Counted from the stretch's first letter, positions 35,521 to 47,373 are shown. The stretch: DNA of 64,000 bases from Cavia porcellus (GCF_034190915.1 NW_026947502.1:6494785-6558784); one strand, 5' to 3'. A program made the numbers and translations. The notes: generated by a model not told the origin, from the sequence alone.

Positions 35521-35984
35521 TTTCATGTGGCCTTTGCATTTTCACCTCGGGTTAATATTTAGGTCTTTCCAATCCCGCTAGTCTGGACTGTCCACTGCTT
35601 GTGATTTAAGGTCCTACTGTGTGGCTGATGTTCACCCACCCACTGTGCCCTGCAGTGCAGGGGCGGTGCAGTCACCTACACTACTCCCGTGGGTGAGTCC
35701 TGTGTTCTTTCGAGGCTGACTGGTTGGGAATATTGATGTGAACCAACCCTTAGCTCCTGTTGTTATTGTGGCCTCAGACTGTTCCAGGTCACCGGCCCTC
35801 TGTCCATGGTGTATGCTCTTACTGTGCCACAGGGGGTCTTGTAGTCCCTTTTGGGTTCCTCCGGTTGGGGGAGGCCTCCCTGGCACTCGCGCCAGCCCAC
35901 CTGGGGTTCTCTGTAGGGAAGAAGGGGTTACTCGTGTTCTTGCCACCCTACCGAGCTCAGCCAGGTGGACGGAGAGTTTTCCAA
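35521..35984. other. sequence between L1 and minisatellite, no gene
   Basis: Possibly the continuation of the L1-associated insertion, with degenerate early repeat units from about 35,930. Nothing else recognised. Confidence 0.4.
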
Positions 35985-36190
35985 GGCTCCTGCCAACCCA
36001 CTGAGGTCCTCTTCTTGATGGAGGTGATGGGGACTCACCACACTCTTGCTGGTTCACTGAGGGCCTCTGTGTGGGGGAAACAAATAGCAGAGGCTCCTGC
36101 CAGCCTACTGAGGTACTCCAGGTGGTGGAAGGGTTGCTGATGCTCCTGTGGGCTGCTGAGGTCATCCATGTGAGGGGAAAGGTGGCCGAG
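35985..36190. repeat. degenerate minisatellite, unit about 49-51 bp, four clear copies
   Basis: Units begin GCTCCTGCCA/GCTCCTGTGG and contain a CTGAGGT core and a GGTGG or GGGGAAA segment. The last two units (36,093-36,141 and 36,142-36,190) are 49 bp each; earlier units are more diverged. Confidence 0.75.
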
Positions 36191-36195
36191 GCTCC

Positions 36196-36295
36196 CCCGG
36201 CTGCTCAGCGGCATAAGCACCTGCCTTGCAAGCACAAAGTCGTGAGTTCGATCCCCAGTACCAAAAAATAAAAAGTAAAAAAATAAAATACAAGT
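36196..36295 (+). repeat. ID-type tRNA-derived SINE
   Basis: GGCTGCTCAGCGGCATAAGC (A box region), CCTTGCAAGCACAAAGTCG, GAGTTCGATCCCCAGTACC (B box) and an A-rich tail. Confidence 0.9.
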
Positions 36296-36557
36296 CCTTC
36301 ACATCTCTATTGAACACCCGCGTTACACACTGCTGACCTCACCATTTAGGTCGCTTTCCCTTGGGATGGCTGCAGTTCTCTTCAGCAGAGCTCTAGAGGG
36401 TCCTGATCTTGAGTGTCACTTCCTGGCTCCAGGGAAGATCCCTCAGCTGCTGGCACGATCCTTCCCCCTGCTAGTACAGACTTTCTAGCTTCCACCACTG
36501 ACGTTTGGGCCTTCCCAGTGCAGATCCTTGACACAGACTTGCATGCCACCCTGCCAT

Positions 36558-36983
36558 TGTGATAGCCTGGACACCGGAATAAAATCCAAGGAAGCAAGAA
36601 ATTAAAATTTAGGGAGCAAAGGCTTTATTTTAGGCCAGTCCTGGCGACACAGCCTCCAGGAGCCAATATGGAAGACTGTGTACCTCACAGCTAAAGGATA
36701 GGGTTTTTATCTTATAAACAGCTGCTGGTCTCACAATGCAAGGAGCGGGGTGGGTTTGTGGCGCACTACAGACCAGGAACATGGTGATTACATTTCTTGG
36801 AAACAGCAAGGTTCAGGTAGGGGTTGGGCTATAAAAGCCGAAAACCACAGGAATGTTGTGAACTTTGACACAGTTTGATAGCATCTGGGCTTCTTGTTAT
36901 CTCCTGTAATTTCCTTGTGCTTAAACATTTCTTAAGGAACAGCACGTTTTATTGCAGATAGGTGGAAGAGCTAGGCCACAACA
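36558..36983 (-). mobile_element. solo LTR, gammaretrovirus-like family, minus strand
   Basis: About 426 bp, TGTGATAGCC...CACAACA on plus, flanked by GCCAT at 36,553-36,557 and 36,984-36,988. Copy A1 (near 8,060-8,080) lacks it. It shares the GGAATAAAATCCAAGGAAGCAAGA end and CAAAGGCTTTATT (complement of AATAAAGCC) with the 51.6-58.2 kb provirus family. Confidence 0.85.
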
Positions 36984-37336
36984 GCCATGGGCTCTAGAGC
37001 TCCAGTTGGACTCAAGGGGGACACTACTGTGGGATCCAGGTGATCCACTGGATTCTTTGGGTCTCTAGTGTGTGAACAGACCTCCCACACTTTTTAAAAA
37101 ACTTTTACTTTTTTATTTTAAAGAGAATAAAACAAAACAAGCCAATGACAATGATAATGAATTGCAAAAACAACAGTCACTATATTGCACTGTGTTATCC
37201 TCCACATAGTTGCTCAGACTTCCAGACACAGGCATGCAACATTAATCAAACAACATAAGCACGAAGTTGTTTCTTTACTTCAGTTGCTATCATTTCGGAC
37301 GTCTCGGGTGTGTGTCTTCTAATCTCTTTGTGTCTG

Positions 37337-38118
37337 TTGTTATAACCTAAGCCCCCCTAATTATCCTAAGGTCTGTTCTAAGGTATAAGCCCACCTGCTG
37401 CTTCCCCTCCCCTTCTCCCTTCAAATCTAACTAGGTTAAGTTTTAACTTCCTAAAGGCTATAAAACAAAGGCCTGAGGTAATAGCTCCTGACAACCCAAG
37501 TCATCCCTACCCAAAAAGACCTGGTAGCCCGTCACAAATTGTGTTAATTGCATTAGATTGTATTAGATTGTACATTCTTCACAAAAATAGCTTCCTTTGT
37601 ATCACAGTAATACCTGTAACTTGGCCTTACTGTAAATGTGTGTTTTCCTTTCCCTCTGGGCAAAGGATTGATATGTTAATCAATGCTCTCCTCTGTAAAG
37701 AATTGTAAAATCTTACCTAATTGATATGTTAACCATTGTTGCCCTCTACAAATAGAACAGTTGTGGTGCTAAAGTAAAGTAACTAAGGTAGTTAATTGCT
37801 GTTAGACCTCTCTATTCTTTGCTAAGAAAAACAAGATTTCTTCTTATCTAAACTTGCTAGTATGCAGGGAGACTTGCAATTGCCATTTCTGCTTTGTAGT
37901 GTGTCACGCCCCCATCCCCCTCCTTACATTGTGTGACCAGCAGCTGTTTGTGGATTTACAAGATAAAAAGTCCTGACTTTTAGCTGTGAGGTGCTCATTC
38001 TCCAAATTGGCTCCCGGAGACTAGTCACCAGGCCTGGATTTTACCTAATAAAGCCTTTGCTTCTCAAATTTTAATTTCTTGCTTTCTTGGATTTTATACC
38101 GGGATCCGAGTTATCACA
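37337..38118 (+). mobile_element. solo LTR, gammaretrovirus-like family, plus strand
   Basis: About 782 bp related to the LTRs at 51,581 and 57,598 (shared blocks GGCCTTACTGTA, GCCCTCTACAAATA, AAACAAGATTTCTTCTTATC, CCTAATAAAGCC). Flanked by TCTG at 37,333-37,336 and 38,119-38,122. Copy A1 has the uninterrupted site near 8,435. Confidence 0.88.
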
Positions 38119-38378
38119 TCTGTGTGTCCTGGACTTGTTCTGGGTGGGCTGGGGGTCTCAGACTGCACCTGCTCCTTAGCCTCACACTTTCCTGTAATCC
38201 TCCGAATCAGCAGGTCGCTGAGTTCCCATCGTTTCCTGCAATGGCTGCCTGTCCTTCGATGCAGGGGATTCGGCTGCCTGGCTGGGCTCCTTCCATCCAA
38301 AGTTCCTGGGGTGGAAGAGAGGTGCGGGGTGTGGCTTCTCGTGTTGTACTGGGAATATGGTAATCCAAGTATTGTAAT

Positions 38379-38703
38379 TGAAAGAGTTTTGGCCCAGACA
38401 GGACACTGTAGCAGATAAAGCCAAGGTGCTCCTATCTCCCCCACCCCTAGGAATTTACCTATGGCACCAAACAAAGACCAATGGGCTACCTGTGCATCCC
38501 CAATACCCCCTTGTGTTCCACCCCAAACCGAGACTACTTATGTGCCTCACTCCATGTGTTCAACGGAGAGATCACCAACCTCAGGGGAGATGCCGCACCC
38601 CAGCAGATCAGGGGTGTCTCTCCCCGCATTCTCAAAATAAAGGTCTTTTATATTTCATACTTCTTATCATTTTAGCCACCAATGGTCCCCCACAGTTCTA
38701 TCA
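38379..38703 (+). mobile_element. solo LTR-like insertion of a different family
   Basis: 325 bp, starts TGAAAGAG and ends CTATCA, with AATAAAGG as a poly(A) signal near its end. Flanked by a perfect 5-bp duplication GTAAT (38,374-38,378 and 38,704-38,708). The homologous place in copy A1 (near 8,675) is empty. The family is not identified; the 5-bp duplication would suit an ERV-L/MaLR-type element. Confidence 0.8.
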
Positions 38704-41561
38704 GTAATCCGTTTCTTAGTCTTCCTCACAATCCAAAAAGTTATGCTTCTAACCACATTGAAATGTTATTGGAATCCCAGCAAATTAATTCCAACCCACC
38801 ACCTCCAGTGCAAACCACAGTGAGTGTAAATACACCGAGACAGACTCAAAGCTAAGGGCAACCACGAGGTCCTAAATCCAAGCTTGAGGAAGATACGAAG
38901 ACCAAGGCCCTGATCCAAAGCCTCTCCCAGAATTTATTTTCTTGTGAAGAAGGCGTGGCCTGAGGATGAGTGACAGTGAGGACTAGGATGGCTGGAACTG
39001 CCATGTGAGTAACCCAGCTAGCTAGCTAAGTGGGGAGAAAACCTCTTTGCAAAATGAAGGGAGACTGACTGCACAAGGCTCAGTCTGCTAATTCAATGAA
39101 GGTAGCAACTGAATGGTTTTGGAGGCTGTTGCTCAGTTTCTGATATGTAAACATTTGTGCCCTAGGGACTCATAGCCTCTTTACTTTGAGGCTCTAGCCA
39201 GGTGACATTCCTGGAGCTGACTGGCTCTGCCATCCTGCTGTGCTTATCTGTTATAGAGAGAGCACTGTGGCAGGAAACGGGAGATGTTTAGAGAGGACAG
39301 TACCAGGACCTGGCTAACCTTATTACAATGCTTAGAGCCAGGGGAAGAGAGAAGGAAACACCAGCTCTGTTCATCTCAATGGATGGAAATAAGCCTCAGT
39401 ACAATCAGTGTGGCAGCAGCTGTGCTGCATTCAAGGGGAGTCCCTCACACTGTCTCCTACTTCTCCTCCAGGCCCCAAGTGGCAGGCTCATGGCACGGGC
39501 GGGGCAGGGTTGGCTTCTTCCTGCCTCAGTCCTGTGCATTTGACTCTTGGGGTGAATATTATAAAATAATCCTACAGATTGTGTTGCATATTAAATCTTT
39601 TCCCTGCTGCACCTGGAGTAGACAGCATGAAGGAGAACCTGCCAGCTGTGGTCTGTGACCCATCTCCTCTCTGTGTAGGCCTGTGAGGGCTGCAGACTTC
39701 TCAGGCACCTGTTTCAGACTTAAATGCCTTTTCACTGTTTAAACTTTAAATCACCACACAAAGGTAAAACTGACTGAATACCACTGTGTGCCTGTAATTC
39801 CTGTCTCCCAAACCACAGTGCAGGCGTGACAATAGGCGCTTCATTCTTCATTTCCTGCAGAGCCCATAGGAGTGGCAGGCCTTCCTCACACATGGTGGAC
39901 AAGGAGGGGTGTCGGGGTGTCAGTCAGCAGCCAGAGCTCCCGGTTACTTGTGTCTACTGAAGGCATCAGCCATCCTGCCTGTATTAGTCACTTTGCTTGT
40001 CACTGGGATGCAATAAATAGCACCCACAGTTTAGCAGAGGAGAGGGTTAGCTGGGCTCCCACCTTCCTGCAGCTGGCAGGCTCCAAGTCAGGACAACAAG
40101 GAGAGGGGCCTGGTGGAGGAGAGCTGTGCACAGCCAGGGACAGTAAGGAGAGAAGACAGGAGGGACTGGGGGGCAGAGTGCAGCCCCAGGCTACGCCCAC
40201 GGTGACCATGTCTACTGACCAGGCCCCTACCTAAGAGCAGGTCAGCTAGGAGCCCCAGAATCCAGGCCCTTCCACAGCTCCCCCTATGAACGCAGGAGCA
40301 TTTCTGCTCCCTCTGCCTTCACCCCAATCTAGGTCTTCAGGCGCCAGAGAGCACAGAAGAGACCCGTACCCCGGAGGCACAGGGGTGTCTTCATTTCTGA
40401 CTTGGCCCTTGTTATTTCCCTGCGCTTTCTCTCCACTGGCCTTGTCCTGGCCTTCCTGTGGAAACATCTCCGTTTATGAACTTCACTCTTTTGTGATTCT
40501 GGGCGAACCTGGCTGCCTGTGTGTTTGTGCAGGGAACACAGATGCGTACTCTCACTCCATGTGCAGAACTTTACTCGATGCTTTTGTTGGCAAATCAACT
40601 TGTCTATCAACAGAAATACCCCCAAACAGAAACATCACTGTAGTCCCCTGCTCAGAGTTGCTCTAGGTTGAAACTCTGGATCCACATTGTATTCTGTGCA
40701 CTAAGACTCTGGTCCTCCCTGGCTTTGCAGTGGTCCCCAAGCCTGTCTCACCTTGTCCTGCACTGCACACACAGCTGCTCTGGGGCCTCCTGACAGCTCA
40801 CAGTTAGGGGCAGCTCACCTAGCTCTCGGGTGATAATCAAGACCCCTATTTTAGCTCTAGCCAACACCTCTGGGAAAGTCCCAGGAAAACTGCATAATTT
40901 CTATGAGTTCTTCTGTTTATGTTAATACCCTTTCTATGTCCACCAGAAGAAATATCTGTGCTTTTCTACACTGTCCAATTGTTGGGAATTTCCCTCCTGC
41001 TTTTGCCAAACTCACAATGGCAAAGCTGACTCTGGCCTCAGAAGAGGGTTCAGTCAGCCCCTGAGAGGTGGCTGTTTCACTGCTTTTGGACAAGGCTGTC
41101 CCCTTGTGTCTGCAGCTGCCCTGGCAGGGCAGGACTGAGACGCACAAGTCCACAATGCTTCCTAAGATGAGAGGCAGCCGAAAGACCCAGCCTGGGCCAG
41201 GCGTCCACAGCCCAGAGCAGCCCTGCAGAGCAGGCGTCACGCACAGGAGCAGCCCTCGCTTCTCTGCTGTCCCTCCTGCTTTCTCACCGGGTCTCCCCAG
41301 AGCACTGTGTGTTCATCACCAAACTCCTGATCGTGGTCCTTCTTGGGAGCTCTGTGCCCACTGATGCACCAGGGACCCTGGTGACCATTGAGGGCAGAGT
41401 GGAGAGTGGGCACATATACTGGGTGTACTGGCTAGGCAACGCCCCAGAGGTCACCAGGAGACTTGCCTTCTGGGCTGCACTTATCTCTGACATCCTTTTA
41501 ATCTCTGGGTGTCTTGAAATTACAAAAGGCTTACTTCCTTTTTTTTTTTACTTACTTCCTT

Positions 41562-41629
41562 TTCCTGGAAGTGCTTTCACTGAGCAGAAATGTTTTGCTG
41601 AGGTAGTTTCACTTTCCTGCTGCATAAAT
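41562..41629 (+). promoter_or_regulatory. interferon-responsive promoter of IRG gene 2 (GAS, ISRE, TATA)
   Basis: GAS TTCCTGGAA at 41,562-41,570, a perfect ISRE AGTTTCACTTTCC at 41,605-41,617 and CATAAAT at 41,623-41,629. Same architecture as unit 1; the ISRE differs by one base at its end. A start site near 41,655 is inferred. Confidence 0.9.
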
Positions 41630-41649
41630 CCATGAGGAACACCAGCATG

Positions 41650-41846
41650 CAGTGCCCAGGTGAAAGGCACAGGCCTTCGGGGGACTCTCCTGCCTGAAGC
41701 AGCGAAGCAGGCTTGGCCTCAGCAGAAGCTCCGCTCTCCACCTGCTCCTGTGCGGACCTGGGAGGGCAGGGATCTCCTGCTGCACTGCTGCGTGCTCAGC
41801 CTCTCTCCTCTGAACCTGCTCTTCTCCCGCCAGGCTCTTGCATCTG
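41650..41846 (+). other. non-coding exon 1 of IRG gene 2
   Basis: Ends at a consensus splice donor, CATCTG|GTGAGTGAG, at 41,846/41,847. It is near-identical to 32,725-32,925. Not in frame with the GTPase; taken as 5' untranslated. Confidence 0.7.
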
Positions 41847-42504
41847 GTGAGTGAGAAAACTCCTCGGTCCCCGGTGACTGTGTTAGTTGGTGGGCAGGAG
41901 GCTTCCTGGATCCTGGTGTCCTGATGCAAGAGTTAGGTCAAGACACAGCCAAACGTGTGTGAGAGCAAAGGCAGAATGGATTGTAAACAGGGCAAGGACA
42001 GAGTCAGTCCACAGGGAACAGGCAGGCACAAGCTGAGGCGGCAGTTTGGGTTTCCTTTTATACATGTGGGACAGTAGCGCTCTGAGCTTTGGGGACCATA
42101 CTGATTACCATCGCTGTTTCCATGGTGATGAAGTGTATCACTATTGCATCTTGGACTATACCTTAGAATGTCTGGAGATCACTTATTGCAAAATGTCTTT
42201 CTTGTTCTTGTCACTCAGTTAAGTTACTGTCTTGTCCCAGGGAATCTAGTCCTGTATTTTCAAAAGACACTTAAGAAATAAAATTGCCACCTAACTGAAG
42301 TCCTGCTGTGATGTAGGCTCAGTGGCTGGGTCTTACAAAGTTCCTCCTGCTGTTGTGCGTAGTGTTAGTAGACTAGGAGCAAAGGTGCTGCATGGCCGGC
42401 TGCCTGGTTCTAAGAATAAATGACCTTGAATGATGTGTTTATTTTGTACTTTGGAGGTTTTTCTTTGTTTCACTGGGGTTTTTTGTTTGTTTGTTTGTGT
42501 GTCT

Positions 42505-42656
42505 TTTTATTCTTATCAAGAAAGGATGTCACTGTGCAGGTCAGGCTGGCCTTCAACTCACTCGTAGCCCAGGCTGGCCTTGAGCTAGCAGCAGTCCTCC
42601 TGCCTCAGCCTCCTAAATGCTGAGCTTACAGGTGTGCACCACCATGCCTGGTTCAT
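42505..42656 (-). repeat. B1-type SINE in the IRG intron, paralogous copy
   Basis: Complement of the element at 31,936-32,110 at the homologous place, so it was present before units 1 and 2 duplicated. Confidence 0.9.
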
Positions 42657-43533
42657 CTTATATTTCAAAATCCTGATTTTCCTGCCTTTGAAAACTGTCC
42701 TAAAGGACTGGAGGATGTGAAAGACACTGAACATTCCATATTGGAAAAGATGCCTCTTCATCCCAGATCCAATGCCATGTGAGACAAACCTCCTTGCCAC
42801 AGTGAATCACTACAAGGGCCCACAGCAGGGCACTGAACATTGCCTGCAGTGGCCTTGATTAAGTCAAATGATGGATCAGAAATGTGCTGAATTTTAGAGG
42901 AAAACTTGGGTTCTATTGAGTTCCTAGGTTACCTGGTGTCCTGTGTCAAATTTTCACTCGAAACTCCTGTGTGATGTGAGGAAAACTGACTTTAATCCAG
43001 CTGCCTGGTGCATTAGGACCACAGTGATTCCTGTAAGTGTCCAGCTTTCTTCTCAAACGGGCACTTGCCTTGTCCTGGAGACGCAGCCTGCCTGGACTTC
43101 CCATGGCATGGCAATCTGACTGGAAGTCATCTGTACCTGTAGACCTGGCTTGTGGGGTTCCTTGTGCAGAATGAATCTCTGCCATGTTCCTTGCTGAGTT
43201 CTAAGAAAAGCAGTGAGTTGGTTCCCATTGTTGCTATAGCAACTTGCGAACAAACTTCCTGACTTCAAACAACACAGCTTCAGGCATAGCAGCAGCCAGA
43301 GCTGAGGAAGGAGACAGGATGCAGTCAGCTGTGGATGTCCCTCCACAAGTGAATGGCAAAGGACAACGCGGTCTCCATGTGTAGTGGGTGCCACTCAGCT
43401 GTGGAAAACAATGGAATTCTGTCCTGTGTGGCTCCGTGGATGAGCTCTGAGGACGCCATGAAATGGGCCAAGAAGACAAATCTGTGCGTTCTCATGTGCA
43501 GAAGCTAAAGTTGATCTCAACGAAATAGAGAAT

Positions 43534-44608
43534 TGTTATAACTTGGGCCCCGGTATAAAATCCAAGGAGGCAAGAGACCGAAAATTTAGGTGGCAAAGGC
43601 TTTATTTCCAGGCCTGGCGACCAGTCTCCGGGAGGCAGTTTGGAAACTGTGTCCCAGAGACTGAAAGGAGGACTTTAAAAAGAGGCTGGAGGAAAAGGGT
43701 GGGGGGAGGAACAAAGAAACCTGCAGAGCCATCAAACTTGTTGACCCGAGTCTGGAAACTGTATTGCTGTCCACTTAGCTCTGACAATCTCGGGAGTTCC
43801 TGGTGTTTCTCAAGTTACTCCCATCTTACAGACTGACATTATCTCGGAGTGGCACGTCTGCAGCAATATTTGGAGAAGAAAGTGGGGAAGTTAATTATCC
43901 CAGGACAGCTCGTTTTCGCTAGTGGGTGCAAAGAGGTCAAGAGTTACAAGAAGCTGAAACTTAAGTTTTACAAAGATCTGATATCTAACTCACTTGATGC
44001 ATACAGAACCAAAGGAAAGCACCGATTGGGGTTTGGGCCATAGTATTTCCCGGTAATTTCTTTGAAGCTAAACAGTTCTTAAAATTTGGGGCAGGCTCAT
44101 TTTATGACAGATCATCACTGGGTTGGGAGGAGGTCACCAGAAACCCAAATTCTTTATGGCCTAGATAGATAGGTGAGGGGAGAGGGAGGCAATAAGGCGC
44201 CATACAGAACAGAAAACGGCGGTTATGTGTCAGGGTCAGGGTAAAGGGTTAAACTCATACGCAAATCTCTCTGCACACAAGCAGGTTACTTTAAACAAGT
44301 ATAAATTAATGGGCCATTCTAGTTTTCTTTAGCTCTTTATCGGAGGATAGAGGCACCTAACAGTGATTAACAACCCTTGTTAGCTTGTTTTAGCACAGCT
44401 TCTGTAGTTTGTAGAGGGCAACAATGGTTAACATATCAATTAGGTGAGATTCTTGCAATTCTTTACAGAGGAGAGTATTGCTCAACATATCAATTAGGTC
44501 ACTTAACATATCAGTTAAGGAAAAAGGATAAAAAAAAACATTTAGTAAGGCACTTTACAGGTTTGCTATAATCCACATATAACGAAGCTATTTTCTTAGA
44601 GTACAACA
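43534..44608 (-). mobile_element. long solo LTR inside IRG gene 2 intron, minus strand
   Basis: TGTTATAACTTGGGCC...GAGTACAACA on plus; its minus-strand start TGTTGTACTCTAAGAAAATAG matches the 57,598 LTR start. Flanked by AGAAT at 43,529-43,533 and 44,609-44,613. The homologous intron near 63,410-63,430 (unit 3) is uninterrupted. At about 1,075 bp it is longer than related LTRs and may be a longer variant. Confidence 0.82.
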
Positions 44609-45902
44609 AGAATAAAACCCAGATGCTCCAGGCTGGAAGGAAGAGAGGTGAAAGCCATTGTGTCTCTCAGGTCTCCATGGTGACAAAATCATCAAGACAA
44701 TGGAGTGCAGAGAGCAAAGCTTCGTGCATCCTGGCTCCAGCCCTGGACCATCCTCCTGCTGCTCTGCGCCTGTGCCGGGCCTCACACTGCCGGGAGCACA
44801 CGGTACAGATACCTGAGCACCTCCTGTTGGCTCTGGTGCAAAGATGGAAAGCAGGAGGGGCAGCGCCCTGCATCTCCCCCAGGACACACTGCAGCCTGAC
44901 TTCCATCCAGTCCCACTCCCTGCAGGCCCACTGCTGCCAGGAGGACAACAGTGCAGGACAAGGCCACCAACATGAGGGGTACAGGGAGCCTCAGGGTCCA
45001 GGTGGAACAGGACACAGGATGGGCGCTCCTGTGGACAAAGCAGTTGACATGGAGTGGCTGTGCAGTAGCACAGAGGGGAACAATGGGGACTCAGGTTGCC
45101 TCAGAAATAGCCACGAGAGAGGATTCCCAGCGAGGCACTGGTACGTGTTAGAGGTGATGGGTGGATGCTCATTGCTTTGAGCTCCTCACCGGCCTTATAC
45201 ACATGTGTAGAAGTATCACCCTGCAAATCATACATATGTGCAATTATTCTCTGTTGTCATTTTTTAAAAATCAACGTAGTCTCTTCTTGTTCTGGAGGTC
45301 AGTAATCAAGAACACGTTCCTGAGATGCAGCAGGAAGAGGGCTGGCTCCTGCAGGATCTGGGCGCATGTGCTTCCCAGGCCTCCAGAGGCTCCAGCCTCC
45401 CTGAGCCCTTAGCTCCAGCCTCTCTCCGACCCTGGGGCTCCCACCTCACCAGCACTTCCTCCTCTCTCAGGTCGTCTTGTCTCTGTTCCTCCTGTCTGAA
45501 ATGCCACCAGGATTCCCTCTGACATTCAGCCCCCCCAGATAACCTAGGAATCTGTAGCATCTCAAGATCCTTCCTTGCTCACATCACGTCACCCCCTGTG
45601 CGGTGTGAGATGATGTGGTCCTGGATTCTCGAATGCAGGATGCCTCCACCTTTATAGGCTGCCACTCAGCCTTGCAAACCGCCCAGACGCCAGCCACATG
45701 AGGGGCTGGGAGGCTCTCCTGCAGCCAGAGACCCTAAACTCATCCGGGGAAGCATGCAGGGAGAATAACCAGGCTCAGTGTAGACTCTCGGGGATCCCAT
45801 AGCCCTGCGCTGCTCTTTGCCCAGTCCCAGCTTTTGTCTGGATGCTCCACTGTCTGTAACTCTGTTCTCACCCTTTCTGCAGACCTTCCAGATCCAGCAG
45901 CC

Positions 45903-47162
45903 ATGTGTGACTTCTTCTCAGATTACCTGAAAAATTTGAAAGAAAAGGACTTTAAGAAACTGACTGATGACTTCATGTCTCACTATGTTAAATTAACTGA
46001 TAAGACCAAAGGCATCATCTCCCTGGAAAAACTCAAGAGAATTAAAGAGGCCTTCAGTGTGGGGAATCTACAGGCTGTAGTGGATGCAATTCAAGAAATA
46101 CTAAGTGCAGCAGAAAATGCTGTCCTGGAGGTGGCTGTGATCGGGGAGTCGGGGACAGGCAAGTCCAGTTTCATCAATGCCCTCAGAGGCCTTGGTCATG
46201 AGGAAGAGGGGGCGGCAAAGGGTGGGGTTGTGGAGACCACCATGAAGAAAACCCCCTATAAACATCCACAGTACCCCAACGTGACCTTCTGGGACCTGCC
46301 TGGGGTGGGGACGCGCACCTTCGCCCCGGACACCTACCTCGAAGCAGTGGGCTTTGCCACATTCGACTTCTTCATCATCATTTCCTCCTCCCGCTTCACC
46401 TGCAACGATGCTCTCCTGGCCCGGAAAATCCAGGAAGCTGGGAAGAGCTTCTACTTTGTTAGAAGCAAGGTGGACAGTGATTTATATAACGAGCAGACAG
46501 CCAAGCCCCTGTCCTTCCAGAGGGAGAGAGTTCTCCAGGAGATCCAAGACTACTGCCTGGCTAACCTCTGTGACATAGGAGTGCCTGACCCGCGCATCTT
46601 CTTGGTCTCCAACTTTCATGTGCATGAGTTTGACTTCCCAGATCTGCAGAGGACGATGCTGGAGGAGCTTCCTGCTCACAAGCGCCACGTCTTTGTGCTC
46701 ATGCTGCCCGCGCTGTCGGAGGCTTCCATTGAGCTGAAGAGAAGTATACTCAAAGAGATGATCTGGCTGGAGGCTCTGAAGTTGTCAGCTGTGGCCTTCA
46801 TCCCCTTGGGGTCCATCTTCAAAAGCTTCGATTTGCCTGAACAGGAAGCGTGCTTGCAGCTTTACCGAAAGTATTTTGGTTTGGATGATGAGTCTATTGA
46901 AGTGATTGCCAAGAAGCTCCACACATCTGTGCAAGACATCAAGGGATACCTCAGGTGCTTGGATTCCTCAGCCCTACTGCAGGATGCCAGCAAAGCTGCA
47001 AAGGCCATATATTGTGCTGCAAAGATCTGCGCAGTGACTGGAGGTCCTATATCTTCTACCATGTACTTCCTGAAGGCCTACTTTATACGCTCGAAAATCC
47101 TCGATGCAGTGGCCCAAGATGCTAAGGTCCTGTTGCATAAAACCCTCCGTCCTCCCTTCTGA
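45903..47162 (+). CDS. IRG gene 2: interferon-inducible immunity-related GTPase (Iigp1/Tgtp-like)
   Basis: A 419-residue, single-coding-exon member of the same family as gene 1. P-loop GESGTGKSS at 81-89 (GKS class), DLPG at about 131-134, RSKVD ending at 191, VTGGP near the C-terminus. The splice acceptor ends at 45,882, 20 bp before the chosen ATG; the open frame upstream is intron. The second residue is Cys, so N-myristoylation is not expected. It differs from gene 1 throughout the N-terminal helices and switch region (AAKGGVVETTMKKTPY here), so it is an independent functional copy rather than a fresh duplicate. It is likely cytosolic and recruited to pathogen vacuoles, with GTP-driven oligomerisation as known for the family. 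Promoter at 41.6 kb, poly(A) signal at 47,374. Frame intact. Confidence 0.95.
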   Translation: MCDFFSDYLKNLKEKDFKKLTDDFMSHYVKLTDKTKGIISLEKLKRIKEAFSVGNLQAVVDAIQEILSAAENAVLEVAVIGESGTGKSSFINALRGLGHEEEGAAKGGVVETTMKKTPYKHPQYPNVTFWDLPGVGTRTFAPDTYLEAVGFATFDFFIIISSSRFTCNDALLARKIQEAGKSFYFVRSKVDSDLYNEQTAKPLSFQRERVLQEIQDYCLANLCDIGVPDPRIFLVSNFHVHEFDFPDLQRTMLEELPAHKRHVFVLMLPALSEASIELKRSILKEMIWLEALKLSAVAFIPLGSIFKSFDLPEQEACLQLYRKYFGLDDESIEVIAKKLHTSVQDIKGYLRCLDSSALLQDASKAAKAIYCAAKICAVTGGPISSTMYFLKAYFIRSKILDAVAQDAKVLLHKTLRPPF

Positions 47163-47373
47163 CAGAATGAGGTAGAAGCACTGTGCCTGGCCTCATGGAC
47201 TGGAAAGTGGACCTCGGGGCTTCTGCTGTCAGGGATGAGGGTCCTGCCCCAGTGTCCCTAAGGTAGAAGAAACCTCTGACCCACAGAGCCAGGCAACAGC
47301 TTCCCATGGTAACTCAGGCTGTGCATAGGTGATTTGACCACAGCCTGCCTTCTGCATGCTTTGGTATGTTTTT

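Larger units (their letters stand above)
36366..41560 (+). repeat. IRG upstream block, copy A4 (unit 2)
   Basis: Collinear with 7,868-11,510 except for three LTR insertions (36,558-36,983; 37,337-38,118; 38,379-38,703). No gene recognised; open frames are shared with A1 because the duplication is recent and show no domains. Confidence 0.85.
41847..45882 (+). other. intron of IRG gene 2
   Basis: Runs to the acceptor CCCTTTCTGCAG ending at 45,882. It holds a B1 SINE (42,505-42,656, minus), a 1,075-bp LTR (43,534-44,608) and L1-like fragments. The LTR accounts for most of the size excess over the unit 1 intron. Confidence 0.7.

Noticed and set aside
35985..36190. CRISPR-like array
   Set aside because: Units are contiguous and diverged, with no conserved repeat/spacer alternation, and the genome is mammalian.
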